This document shows, in pieces, positions 32,555 to 41,020 of a stretch of DNA of 64,000 nt. The notes below the pieces were generated by a model. It worked only from the letters and a program-made list of their open reading frames with translations, made no database searches and had not been told where the DNA came from. How positions within the stretch are numbered: position 1 is the stretch's first letter; each line of letters opens with the position of its first letter. The translations under genes and the position numbers were made by a program. The DNA is from Streptomyces sp. JH14 (lineage in GTDB: Bacteria > Actinomycetota > Actinomycetes > Streptomycetales > Streptomycetaceae). Location: assembly GCF_029428675.1 (NCBI RefSeq), contig NZ_JAJNEL010000001.1, forward strand, positions 1,302,001 to 1,366,000. Direction: 5' to 3'.

Positions 32555-34030
32555 TTACTTCACACCGAGCAGCTGCTCGATCGGGTCGATCGCGAAGTAC
32601 ACGGCGAACAGCGCCGAGGTGCCCCAGAGCAGCCAGTGCACCTCGCGCGCTCTGCCGAGGACGGTCTTGATGACGACGTACGCGAGGAAGCCCGCCCCGA
32701 TGCCGTTGGTGATCGAGTACGTGAACGGCATGACGGCGATCGTGAGGAAGGCCGGGATGGCGATCTCGTACTTCTCCCAGTCGATGTGCCGGACCTGGGC
32801 CATCAGCAGAAAGCCGACGGCGATCAGGGCGGGAGCGGCCGCCTGGGCGGGGACGACCGTGGCGAGCGGGGTGAGGAACAGGGCGACGGCGAACAGCGCG
32901 CCGGTGACCAGGGAGGCGAAGCCGGTGCGGGCGCCCTCGCCGACGCCCGCCGCGGACTCGATGTAGGACGTGTTGGACGAGGCGGAGGCCGCGCCGCCCG
33001 CCACGGCCGCGGCGCCGTCGATGAGCAGGACCCGGCCGAGGTTCGGGACCTTGCCGTCCTCGTCGAGGAGCCCGGCCTCGTTCGAGATGCCGACGACGGT
33101 GCCCATGGTGTCGAAGAAGTCGCTGAGGATCAGGGTGAAGACCAGCAGGACGATGGTGAGGACGCCGGTCTGCTGGAACGCGCCGAAGAGGCTGAAGGAG
33201 CCGACGAGCCCGAAGTCCGGTGTGGCCACGATGTCGTCGGGGACGGACGGGACGGTCAGCCCCCAGGCGGCCGGGACGATGTCGGCGATCTCGTTGATGA
33301 CGATCGCGACGGCCGTCATCACGACGATGCTGATGAGGATGGCGCCCTTCACCTTCCGGGCCAGCAGCGCGACGGTCAGCAGCACACCGAGGCAGAAGAC
33401 CAGGACCGGCCAGCCCGAGAGCTGCCCGGTGGCACCGAGCTGGACGGGTACGGACCCGGTGTCCCCGGGGATGCGGGTGGCGAAGCCCGCGTCGATGAAG
33501 CCGATGAACGCGATGAAGAGCCCGATGCCGACACTGATCGCCTGCTTGAGGGCGGGCGGGATGGCCTGCATGACGGCCTCGCGCAGCCCGGTGACGACCA
33601 GGACGCAGATCAGCAGCCCCTCGATGACGATCAGGCCCATGGCGTCGGGCCAGCTCATCAGCGGTGCGATCTGGAACGCGACGACGGCGTTGAGGCCGAG
33701 ACCGGCGGCGACGGCGAGCGGCAGATTGCCGCCGAGCCCCATGATCGCGGTCATCACGGCGGCCACCAGGGCGGTGGCGGTGACGAGTTGGGGGCCAGAG
33801 AGGTGGGCGCCGAACTTGTCCTCGGCCGAGCCGAGGATGATCGGGTTGAGGACCAGGATGTAGGCCATCGTGAAGAACGTGGCGAAGCCGCCGCGTATCT
33901 CGCGCCCGAAACTGGAGCCGCGGGCAGTGATCGAGAAGAAGCGGTCCACGGCATTGTGCGCGGGAACGGCCGTAGTGGGGGCTGGTGGTGCGTCGGGGCT
34001 GTCGGTCTTGTCCACGGTGCTGTCCGGCAT
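32555..34030 (-). CDS. NCS2/AzgA-type purine permease
   Basis: 491 aa integral membrane protein with about 12-14 hydrophobic helices. The AzgA-like opening is RFFSITARGSSFGREIRGGFATFFTMAYILVLNP. Other family segments are GLGGNLPLAVAAGLGLNAVVAF and LSDFFDTMGTVVGISNEAGLLD, with SSNTSYIESAAGVGEGARTG near residue 355. Members import hypoxanthine, adenine or guanine with protons. ATG 34030 follows GAGGGA. Monocistronic, convergent with the penicillin-binding protein gene. Confidence 0.92.
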   Translation of the reverse strand: MPDSTVDKTDSPDAPPAPTTAVPAHNAVDRFFSITARGSSFGREIRGGFATFFTMAYILVLNPIILGSAEDKFGAHLSGPQLVTATALVAAVMTAIMGLGGNLPLAVAAGLGLNAVVAFQIAPLMSWPDAMGLIVIEGLLICVLVVTGLREAVMQAIPPALKQAISVGIGLFIAFIGFIDAGFATRIPGDTGSVPVQLGATGQLSGWPVLVFCLGVLLTVALLARKVKGAILISIVVMTAVAIVINEIADIVPAAWGLTVPSVPDDIVATPDFGLVGSFSLFGAFQQTGVLTIVLLVFTLILSDFFDTMGTVVGISNEAGLLDEDGKVPNLGRVLLIDGAAAVAGGAASASSNTSYIESAAGVGEGARTGFASLVTGALFAVALFLTPLATVVPAQAAAPALIAVGFLLMAQVRHIDWEKYEIAIPAFLTIAVMPFTYSITNGIGAGFLAYVVIKTVLGRAREVHWLLWGTSALFAVYFAIDPIEQLLGVK

Positions 34031-34259
34031 GGCACTCCCTCGGTAGGTGAAGATCTCTCGGCGGGTAGCTGGATTGTTCCTTCGAGCACAGGGTCTTCAG
34101 GTTTTCGCCGTGTTACGCCTTACTGGGATCGCACACCCGTGTCGAAGCGCTTCCGGGGTGCGCTGGTACGCTCCCCGCCCGCACCCCGCGGACGGTACCG
34201 GGGAACGTACACAGCGGGACTACGCGCGTACAGGGAATCGAGTGCACAGAGAGGTACCC

Positions 34260-34832
34260 GTGGGCCCAGTCGACGACGATGCCGCTGCCGCCGAGTTCCA
34301 TGAGTTCTTCGAGGCCCATTACGCCGAACTCGCCCGCTTCGCCCATCTCCTGACCGGTGAGGCGGAGGGCGCGGACGATCTCGCGGCCGATGCGCTGCTG
34401 GCGCTCTGGCACCGCTGGGACCGGGTCCGCGGCGCCGACCATCCCGTCGCGTACGCGCGGGGTGTCGTCACCAACCTCGCCCGGACCAGGATCCGCAGCG
34501 CCGTGCGCGAGCGCCGCAGGATCGCCCTTTTCTGGGCGCCGCGCGGGGGCGGCGACGGGTACGCGGTGGACGATCCGGATGTGTCGGCGGTGGTCGACGT
34601 CCAATGGGCGCTGCGCAAGCTTCCGTTCCGCAAGCGGGCGTGCGTGGTGCTGCGGCACGCCTTCGACCTGTCGGAGCGGGACACCTCGCTGGTTCTCGGG
34701 ATATCGGTGGGCACGGTGAAGAGCCAGACCTCGCGTGCCGTGACGGAGCTGCAGCGCCTGCTCGGCCCCGATACGCCCGCCGCGCAGGTGCAGGTGGCGG
34801 TGGCGGTGCAGCACGCGGGAGGAAGCCAGTGA
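34260..34832 (+). CDS. SigE-family ECF RNA polymerase sigma factor
   Basis: 190 aa. Region 2 is EFFEAHYAELARFAHLLTGEAEGADDLAADALLALWHRWDRVRG; region 4 is WALRKLPFRKRACVVLRHAFDLSERDTSLVLGISVGTVKSQTSRAVTEL with its helix-turn-helix. GTG 34260 has GAGAGG seven bases before it; a GTG at 34242 is also in frame. The stop overlaps the GTG of a membrane-protein gene, the standard place for an anti-sigma factor. The upstream gap 34031-34259 contains GGGAAC at 34201-34206, a possible ECF -35 element, but I could not place a -10 at normal distance. Confidence 0.88.
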   Translation: MGPVDDDAAAAEFHEFFEAHYAELARFAHLLTGEAEGADDLAADALLALWHRWDRVRGADHPVAYARGVVTNLARTRIRSAVRERRRIALFWAPRGGGDGYAVDDPDVSAVVDVQWALRKLPFRKRACVVLRHAFDLSERDTSLVLGISVGTVKSQTSRAVTELQRLLGPDTPAAQVQVAVAVQHAGGSQ

Positions 34833-35572
34833 GGGACCACGAGGTGCGTGAGCGGCTGCGCAAGGCTGCCGAGGCTCACCGCCCCGACCGGGAGCGGATG
34901 CTGGCGCGCGTCGAACGCGGGATGGCGGACGGCCGCCGCACCGCCGCTCCACGCGCGCCGCGGGGCGCGCTGCCCTGGCTGCGGGTCACCGGGGCGGCTG
35001 CGGCGGTCTGCAGTGTGCTGGCCGCCGGGGCGTTCGTCGCCACCTCGGCGGGCGGCGGCGAGACTCGGGGCGGCCGGACGGCGGCTCCCCCGGTCCCGTC
35101 CGCCTCGGCCCCGTCCGCGGCTCCGACGGCTCCGGCAGCCCCGACGGCTCCGGGGCACGTACCGGAACTGCGCGCCGAGGACGGGCCGCTGCGGGTGGAC
35201 GGCGTCATCGACCCGCACAGCAACCCGTACTGGGCGCAGAGCAATGTGACGCTCAGGACGACGCAGCCGCTCTCCTCGCTCACGGTCGAGCTGCGCGTCG
35301 CCCTGACCGGCGGCGTCCGCACCACCGGTTCGTGGCGCTCGCTGCCGGTGGAGAACTTCGCCGCCTCGACGCGGGAGGAGGACGGATTCCTCGTCTACCG
35401 GTGGACGCTGAAGCCCGGACGGACGGTGCCGGCCGGCACGCACATGTTCGCCGGCCAGTACAACCACGCGGAGGGCGAACGGGACGCGAGCGGCGACTAC
35501 TTCACCGCGGTCGCAGCCCGAACCACCGGACGGGGCGTCTCCGTGAGCGACGGCTTCGCGGTGGGCGGCTGA
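34829..35572 (+). CDS. single-pass membrane protein coupled to the ECF sigma factor
   Basis: 247 aa. A short basic cytoplasmic part (about 48 residues, RERLRKAAEAHRPDRERML) precedes one transmembrane helix (LPWLRVTGAAAAVCSVLAAGAFVATSAGG, about 49-75). A Pro/Ala/Ser spacer follows, then an extracellular beta domain (about 110-247) with YWAQSNVTLRTTQPLSSLTVELRVAL and MFAGQYNHAEGERDASGDYF. GTG overlaps the sigma stop. Position and topology suggest an anti-sigma or sensor protein, but there is no zinc-binding anti-sigma motif, so that role is unproven. Confidence 0.8.
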   Translation: MRDHEVRERLRKAAEAHRPDRERMLARVERGMADGRRTAAPRAPRGALPWLRVTGAAAAVCSVLAAGAFVATSAGGGETRGGRTAAPPVPSASAPSAAPTAPAAPTAPGHVPELRAEDGPLRVDGVIDPHSNPYWAQSNVTLRTTQPLSSLTVELRVALTGGVRTTGSWRSLPVENFAASTREEDGFLVYRWTLKPGRTVPAGTHMFAGQYNHAEGERDASGDYFTAVAARTTGRGVSVSDGFAVGG

Positions 35573-35648
35573 CAGCACCACGGGGAGCCCCTCGACCGGT
35601 GCGGTGGGGGACCGAGGGGATCCGCGTGCTGCGCCGGCGGGCCGCCGG

Positions 35649-36992
35649 TCAGCAGCCCTTTCCGGCTCCCGCGCCGTGGTCGACGATGCCCGGCACGGCG
35701 CGCGGGTTGTCGATCCTGGTGCGCAGGGTCGGGGTCCAGCCGGCGCCGGAGACGAGCTGCTCGGCGGGAACACCCGCGTTGTGAACGGCGATGAGGTCGG
35801 TCCTGCGGCCGTTGACGTAGTTGTCTCCGGCGGTGATCGGGGCCTCCTTCCACTTCTTCAGGATGGTCGCCGGGTCGACCTGCGACGCGAGGGTGAAGGC
35901 GTTGTGCTCGGCGACGATCCGGGACTCCATGCCCACGCCGTAGCTGTAGCCGTACGGGGCGTCCGCCGTGGCGACGAAGTGGTTGTTGTACGAGTCGACA
36001 GCGCCGAACCGGACGCGCGGCGCGCGTTCCTTGAGGTCCTGGAAGAGGTTGTGGTGCAGGGTGACGCGGAGCTTTCCGCGGTCGATCGCCGCGGTGGCGG
36101 CGCTGTCGCTGTTGCCGATCAGCATGGTCTTGTCGTGGTTCTTCAGCACGTTCCAGGAGACGGTGACCAGGTCGGCGCCGCGGACGATGTCGAAGAGTCC
36201 GTCGTGCTGCTGGAAGACGTCGCCGTAGTAGAACGGCTGGTCCGCGTCGGGACGGTCGCCGTCGCTGAAGGTGTTGTGGTCGACCCAGACATGGTCGGAA
36301 CCGGTGACGACGAGGTTGTCGTACTCGGAGTTCCAGGCACCGGTCTCACCGTCGGTGGGGTCCCACTGCGGGAAGCAGTCGTAGGTGTCCTCGAAGGTGA
36401 TGTTGCGGACGATGACGTTCGAGACGTCCATCACCTGGAGGCTCGCGCCGATGACGGTGGCGTCGTCGCCGACACCGATCAGGGTCGTGTTGGAGGGGAC
36501 CTCCACCTCGACCGATTCCTTCTGCAGGGCGGCGGACGCGGCGCGGGCATCCTCCAGCGGTCCGGACGGCAGCGTCTTGCCCCAGGTCTGCGGGTCGTAC
36601 GCGGCGAGGTACTTGTCCAGGGTGTAGCCGTCGGTCTGGTAGTCCTCGCAGCCGATCGGACTGCCGGCGGCGTCCGCGTTGCCGTGGATGGTTCCGTCGA
36701 TCCTGACGATCTTCGGGGCGTCGCCCGCGTCCTTGAAGGCCGCGATCAGTTCGGCCCGGTTGGCCACGGTGTAGACGTGGTCGGGGGTCGCCGCGGAACC
36801 GCCGGTGGTGGAGCCGTCGGCGGCGGCCCAGCCGTCACCGGCCGGGAGTACGGCGCGCTCGATCCCCCGGTGACCGGGCGCCTGGTGTCCCTTCTGGGAG
36901 GCGGCCTGGGCGGGGACGGTCACGGCAAGTGCGAGCGAGGCGCAGCCCATCACCAGGGCGATGGCGCGTGCATGAGACATGCGTGCAGACAT
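35649..36992 (-). CDS. secreted pectate lyase, polysaccharide lyase family 1
   Basis: 447 aa. The signal peptide ends at about residue 30 (SLALAVTVPAQAA). The parallel beta-helix core includes VPSNTTLIGVGDDATVIGASLQV, VIVRNITFEDTYDCFPQWDPTDG, EYDNLVVTGSDHVWVDHNTFSDGD (calcium-binding Asp cluster), KTMLIGNSDS and the catalytic-Arg region KERAPRVRFGAVDSYNNHF. It cleaves polygalacturonate by beta-elimination outside the cell. ATG 36992 has GAAGGA upstream. It stands after a large sugar-catabolic operon on the same strand, separated by a terminator, and probably has its own promoter near 37000-37190. Confidence 0.93.
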   Translation of the reverse strand: MSARMSHARAIALVMGCASLALAVTVPAQAASQKGHQAPGHRGIERAVLPAGDGWAAADGSTTGGSAATPDHVYTVANRAELIAAFKDAGDAPKIVRIDGTIHGNADAAGSPIGCEDYQTDGYTLDKYLAAYDPQTWGKTLPSGPLEDARAASAALQKESVEVEVPSNTTLIGVGDDATVIGASLQVMDVSNVIVRNITFEDTYDCFPQWDPTDGETGAWNSEYDNLVVTGSDHVWVDHNTFSDGDRPDADQPFYYGDVFQQHDGLFDIVRGADLVTVSWNVLKNHDKTMLIGNSDSAATAAIDRGKLRVTLHHNLFQDLKERAPRVRFGAVDSYNNHFVATADAPYGYSYGVGMESRIVAEHNAFTLASQVDPATILKKWKEAPITAGDNYVNGRRTDLIAVHNAGVPAEQLVSGAGWTPTLRTRIDNPRAVPGIVDHGAGAGKGC

Positions 36993-37075
36993 GGCGGATC
37001 CTTCGACGGTGAGTGGTGAAGTGACGAAGCGGTGCGGTGACGTACGGAGCGCTGTGTGCGCCGGGCCCGGATCCG

Positions 37076-37118
37076 GGTGATCCGGTCCGCCGGGACCGGT
37101 GCGCCGGGGCGGATCACC
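37076..37118. promoter_or_regulatory. nested inverted repeat upstream of pectate lyase gene
   Basis: GGTGATCCG (37076-37084) and CGGATCACC (37110-37118) enclose a second GGTCC/GGACC pair. It lies 84-126 bases upstream of the lyase ATG. It could be an operator or an RNA hairpin; I see no other strong signal in the 37000-37190 stretch. Confidence 0.4.
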
Positions 37119-37190
37119 TCGCATGGTGCAGGGACGCCCTCGCCCAGCAGCGTGCGAGCGGTCGGGATGTTCCCGTCGTGCGGGAGGAGA

Positions 37191-37229
37191 GGACCGGCGG
37201 CGGGGCGCGACCCGTACCGCCGCCGGTCC
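37191..37229 (-). terminator. hairpin after the GH43/binding-protein operon
   Basis: GGACCGGCGGCGG (37191-37203) pairs perfectly with CCGCCGCCGGTCC (37217-37229) over a 13-base loop, 44-82 bases past the binding-protein stop. There is no U-run, as usual for streptomycetes. Confidence 0.75.
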
Positions 37230-37272
37230 CCGGTCACCGGGGGCGCCGGCCGTGGGAGAGCGGTCGGTCGGA

Positions 37273-38616
37273 TCAGCTCTTCTTCTGGTCCTTCCACTCC
37301 GCCTGGGCCTTGTTCAGCTCGTCGGCCATCTTGTCCAGGAAGGCCTTCGCGGTGGTCTTGCCGAGAAGCACCTTCTGGAACTCGGGCTCGTTGTCGGCCT
37401 TGCTGACGGTGTTCCAGTCCGGCAGGTAGTACGGGAGCTGGACGATGGTGGTGGAACCGTCGTTGAGGGTCTGGGCCGCGAGCTTGGTCGGCTCGGTCTT
37501 GGAGATCCAGGCGTCCGTGGCGGCCTCCGTGTTGGCCGGGATCAGGCCCGCCGACTCGTTGAACTTCGAGTTCGCCTCGTGGGAGGCGGCGAACTCGATG
37601 AACTTCCAGGCGGCCTCCTTGTTCTTGGAGGACTTGAACAGGCCGAGGCCGTCGACCGGGTTGGAGACCTGTACCCGCTTGCCGCCGGGGCCGATGGGCT
37701 GCGGAATGCCGCGGAACTTGTCGGCACCGAGGGCCTTCACGTGGTCCTGGTAGGAGCCCAGGTTGTGGTTCAGCATGCCGATGGTGCCGGAGTCCCACTG
37801 GGCGACCATCTTGATGAAGTCGTTGTTGAGGTCGGCGGACGGGGTGACCTTCTTGAAGAGGCCCGTGTACTTCTCCAGCGCAGCGACGTTCTTCGGGTCG
37901 TTGAGCGTGGTCTTGTCACCGCTCGCGTCCCAGAAGGACGTGATGCCGGACTGTCCGTACATCGCGTCCATCGCCTGTGCGATGGAGCCGGCGCCGCCGC
38001 GGATGGTGTAGCCGAACTCGTTCTTCTTGGCGGCGGTGAGCTTGTCGGCCGCCTGGTAGAACGTGTCCCAGGTGGTCGGTTCGGCCAGGTTCGCCTTCTT
38101 GAAGAGGTCGGTGCGGTAGTACAGGACGCCGTTGTTGGCGGAGATCGGCACGTTGTACATGTGCTCGTCGGAGCCGCCGGCGTTCTTCACCGACGCGACC
38201 ATGCCCTTGTTCAGCTTGCCTTCGAGGGAGGACTTGGCGATCCGTCCCTCCAGCGGCTCCAGCGCGTCCTGCGCGGCGATCCCGGCGAGCATCGCCGCGC
38301 CGACACCGCCGACGTCCGGCAGGCCGCCGCCCTGGATGGCGTTGTCGTACTTGGACTGGGCCTCGGGGGCGGCCACCCCGACGTACTGGACCTCGATCTT
38401 CGGGTACTTCTTCTCGAAGTCGGCGATGATCTGCTTCCAGATGTCGGTACGGACACCTCCGTTGTTGTCCCAGAAGACGATCTTGCCCTTGCCGCTCCCC
38501 TCGGCACCCGTCGCCCCGCTGCCGTCGTCACCGCAGGCGGTGGCGGTGAGGGCGAGCACCGTCGCGAGGGACATCGCTGCCGCGGCACGTCCCCGCTGTG
38601 TCTTCGAGATGTTCAT
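37273..38616 (-). CDS. ABC sugar importer, substrate-binding lipoprotein
   Basis: 447 aa, family 1 extracellular solute-binding protein. The signal ends with LTATACGDD, putting the lipidated Cys at residue 28 (a somewhat non-standard lipobox with Ala at -3). KIVFWDNNGGVRTDIWKQIIADFEKKYP starts the mature fold; NNGVLYYRTDLFKKANL and NPVDGLGLFKSSKNKEAAWKFIEF are family segments. ATG 38616 overlaps the GH43 stop (ATGA). It partners with the permeases at 42303 and 43211. The ligand is probably a pectin- or arabinan-derived sugar. No ATPase is present. Confidence 0.9.
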   Translation of the reverse strand: MNISKTQRGRAAAAMSLATVLALTATACGDDGSGATGAEGSGKGKIVFWDNNGGVRTDIWKQIIADFEKKYPKIEVQYVGVAAPEAQSKYDNAIQGGGLPDVGGVGAAMLAGIAAQDALEPLEGRIAKSSLEGKLNKGMVASVKNAGGSDEHMYNVPISANNGVLYYRTDLFKKANLAEPTTWDTFYQAADKLTAAKKNEFGYTIRGGAGSIAQAMDAMYGQSGITSFWDASGDKTTLNDPKNVAALEKYTGLFKKVTPSADLNNDFIKMVAQWDSGTIGMLNHNLGSYQDHVKALGADKFRGIPQPIGPGGKRVQVSNPVDGLGLFKSSKNKEAAWKFIEFAASHEANSKFNESAGLIPANTEAATDAWISKTEPTKLAAQTLNDGSTTIVQLPYYLPDWNTVSKADNEPEFQKVLLGKTTAKAFLDKMADELNKAQAEWKDQKKS

Positions 38617-40193
38617 GGTCGGCTCTTCTCTCTGAGGTCTGTCGTTTCTGGTGCGGTTCGGTCGGTGATGCGAAAACCGGTGAAGGCGGCCGTCCCGGCC
38701 GGTCCCGTCCCGGCCGGTGCGGTGGCGAAAAGGCCGAGCAGTGCGCCGACCCAACGCCAGGGAGTCGCGGCGAACGGCTGCCCCGAAGCCCGGAACCCGG
38801 TCCCGTCGCCGGTGTCGGCGAAGAAGCGGCAGCGGGCGCCCGCGGTGACCTCGATCCGGAGCCGGGCCCGCCCGTCTGGAGCCGGGCGGCTGTGCTCGGC
38901 ATCCCGTTCGTGCTCGGCAACCGTCTCGGCGTACCGGTGCACGAGGCGGACGCCGCCGTCCTCTGCGCGTTCGAGGCCGATCCAGCCGAAGGCGTCGCCG
39001 AGCACGGCCAGCCCCGTCTTGGCCCCGGTCTCGTCGCTGCCGAGGGCAACCTCGACCTCGACGGTGAACGTCTCGGCCGGCAACCGCTGGACCAGGACGT
39101 TGGGCAGGGCCCGCAGGTCGTGCGCGTACGCGGTCCGTACGCAGCTGAGCCGCAGCCCGTCCCCCGAGTGCTCGACGGTCCAGCCGGGTCGCTGGTTCGC
39201 CATCCACTGCCACTGTCTGCCGTACCGGCCGCCGGGGAAGTCGTCGCTGGTCGCCGGGGCTTCGACAGGCTGCTCGGGGGCGACCGGCTTGGGGTGCACG
39301 CACACGGGTTCGCCGTGGTCGCCGAGGACCGGCCAGCCGTCCGCGCCCCAGCGCATGGGCTGGAGATGCACCACCCGCCCGTACGCCCCGCGGTCCTGGA
39401 AGTGCAGGAACCAGTCCTCGTTCGCCGTGGTCCGGACCCAGCCGCCCTGGTGCGGTCCGTTGACATCGGTGCGGCCCTGGGCGAGGACGACGCGCTCCTC
39501 GTACGGTCCGAAGAACTCGCGCGACCGGAACGCCCCCTGCCAGCCGGTGGTGACGCCGCCGGCCGGGGCGAAGATCCAGAACTCGCCGTCGTGCCGGTAG
39601 AGCTTGGGGCCTTCGAGGGTGAACCAGCCGGGGATCAGATCGGCGTCGATCAGGGTCTTGCCCTCGTCGAGGAGTTCACGTCCGTCGGGGCTCATCCGGT
39701 GGCCGGTGATCCGGTTCTTGATGCCGGAGCGGGACTTCGCCCAGGCGTGCACGAGGTAGGCCTCACCGGTCTCCTCGTCCCAGAGCGGGCAGGGGTCGAT
39801 CAGTCCCTTCCCCGCCTTGACGAGATGCGGGGCGCTCCACGGGCCGCGCACCGATTCGGCGTTGATCTGCTGGATACCGTGGTCGGGATCGCCCCAGAAG
39901 ATCCAGAACCGGCCGGCGTGGTACCGGAAGGACGGCGCCCACACCCCGCAGTCGTGGCGGGGCACGGCGAAGTCGGCGGCGGGTTCGAGGCGGTCCAGGG
40001 CGTGGCCGACGAGTGTCCAGTTGACCAGGTCGCGGGAGTGCAGCAGCGGCAGTCCGGGGACCCGGCCGAAGCTGGACGCGGTGAGGTAGTAGTCGTCGCC
40101 GACCCGGACGACGTCGGGGTCGGACCAGTCCGCGTTCAGGACCGGGTTGCGGTAGGTGCCGTCACCGAGGTCGGCGGTCCAGGGACGACTCAC
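38613..40193 (-). CDS. GH43-family glycoside hydrolase with C-terminal beta-sandwich domain
   Basis: 526 aa, no signal peptide, so cytoplasmic. A five-bladed beta-propeller carries the GH43 triad: base Asp25 in ADWSDPDVVRVGD, pKa-tuning Asp133 in GLIDPCPLWD and acid Glu194 in GWFTLEGPKLYR. Residues about 320-526 form the beta-xylosidase C-terminal, concanavalin-like domain (FPGGRYGRQWQWMANQ, ALPNVLVQRLPAETFTVEVEV). Acts on alpha-arabinofuranosides, beta-xylosides or galactan/arabinan fragments. The GTG start overlaps the upstream stop and its own stop overlaps the binding-protein ATG, so it is fully coupled inside the operon. Confidence 0.88.
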   Translation of the reverse strand: MSRPWTADLGDGTYRNPVLNADWSDPDVVRVGDDYYLTASSFGRVPGLPLLHSRDLVNWTLVGHALDRLEPAADFAVPRHDCGVWAPSFRYHAGRFWIFWGDPDHGIQQINAESVRGPWSAPHLVKAGKGLIDPCPLWDEETGEAYLVHAWAKSRSGIKNRITGHRMSPDGRELLDEGKTLIDADLIPGWFTLEGPKLYRHDGEFWIFAPAGGVTTGWQGAFRSREFFGPYEERVVLAQGRTDVNGPHQGGWVRTTANEDWFLHFQDRGAYGRVVHLQPMRWGADGWPVLGDHGEPVCVHPKPVAPEQPVEAPATSDDFPGGRYGRQWQWMANQRPGWTVEHSGDGLRLSCVRTAYAHDLRALPNVLVQRLPAETFTVEVEVALGSDETGAKTGLAVLGDAFGWIGLERAEDGGVRLVHRYAETVAEHERDAEHSRPAPDGRARLRIEVTAGARCRFFADTGDGTGFRASGQPFAATPWRWVGALLGLFATAPAGTGPAGTAAFTGFRITDRTAPETTDLREKSRP

Positions 40194-41020
40194 GCGGTCA
40201 CCGCCCGGCGGACGTATGCGGCCGCCGTGGCCCGGTCGAGCCGGCCGTCGGCGATGACGGTGACCACGCGGCGTACGACGGTCGCACCGGCCGGCACCGG
40301 CAGCCGCTCGGCGGCGGCGAGCGAAGAACCGACGCCCGGGTACGAGGCGCTCCGGACGAACCACGGGTCGCGCCGGGTCTCCTCGGTCGCGCCGGCGAAG
40401 ACGAGGGTCCAGCCGTCGCCCGTCATGGCCACCCAGTCGGCGACCCGCCCGTGGACCGCATCCTCGCCGTCGCCGAAGCCGCTGAACACGGCGGGCGCGG
40501 CCGGTTCCTTCGGAGCGCGCCAGAAGAAGCCGCCGTATCCGGCGCCGGGGCGGCCGTTGGTGGCGGGGCTGCCTATGGAGAGGTCGTCGGTGCCACGGTT
40601 GGTGAGCGAGAAGGAGAAGTCCAGCGCCCAGGCGGTGTCGGAGAGTTCGGCGACGGCGACGGTGCGGTGCTCGCGCAGCAGCTCGGTGTCGTCCGCCACC
40701 CAGCTCAGCTCCTCGACGAAACCGTCCGGGTCGCAGAGCTTCCAGCCGAGGTGGCGCTGAACGCCGTGGTTGTCGAGTGCGGTGGGGCCCTGGCCGCGTA
40801 CGAAGGTTCGGCCGCCCCAGAAGTTGTGCCCGGCGACGTCCGGGACGGCGACCGAGGTGCCCAGGTGGTGGAGATGGTCGGCCGGGCGTTCCTCGGTGAC
40901 CGGGACACCCGCGAAGGTGGTGACGGGGTGGAAGTAGGGGCGCCCCTCGTCCGCGGGCATATAGGTGTAGCGGCCGACGGGGCGTCCGGCGCAGCTCAGC
41001 AGTGCGGATGTCGGGGTCAC
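40190..41020 (-). CDS. DUF6807/PmoA-family protein
   Basis: 276 aa, soluble. It has the recognisable HLHHLGTSVAVPDVAGHNFWGGRTFV segment with clustered His, and a beta-rich body ending in VPAGATVVRRVVTVIADGRLDRATAAAYV. These match the DUF6807 (methane-oxygenase-PmoA-named) family that accompanies Gfo/Idh oxidoreductases in sugar clusters. The enzymatic role is unknown; the His cluster could bind metal. GTG 41020 overlaps the oxidoreductase stop (GTGA), and the stop overlaps the GH43 GTG. Confidence 0.78.
   Translation of the reverse strand: MTPTSALLSCAGRPVGRYTYMPADEGRPYFHPVTTFAGVPVTEERPADHLHHLGTSVAVPDVAGHNFWGGRTFVRGQGPTALDNHGVQRHLGWKLCDPDGFVEELSWVADDTELLREHRTVAVAELSDTAWALDFSFSLTNRGTDDLSIGSPATNGRPGAGYGGFFWRAPKEPAAPAVFSGFGDGEDAVHGRVADWVAMTGDGWTLVFAGATEETRRDPWFVRSASYPGVGSSLAAAERLPVPAGATVVRRVVTVIADGRLDRATAAAYVRRAVTA

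Noticed and set aside
34201..34229. ECF-type autoregulated promoter (GGGAAC with CGT)
   Set aside because: The spacing to the nearest CGT is about 20 bases, longer than usual for ECF promoters.
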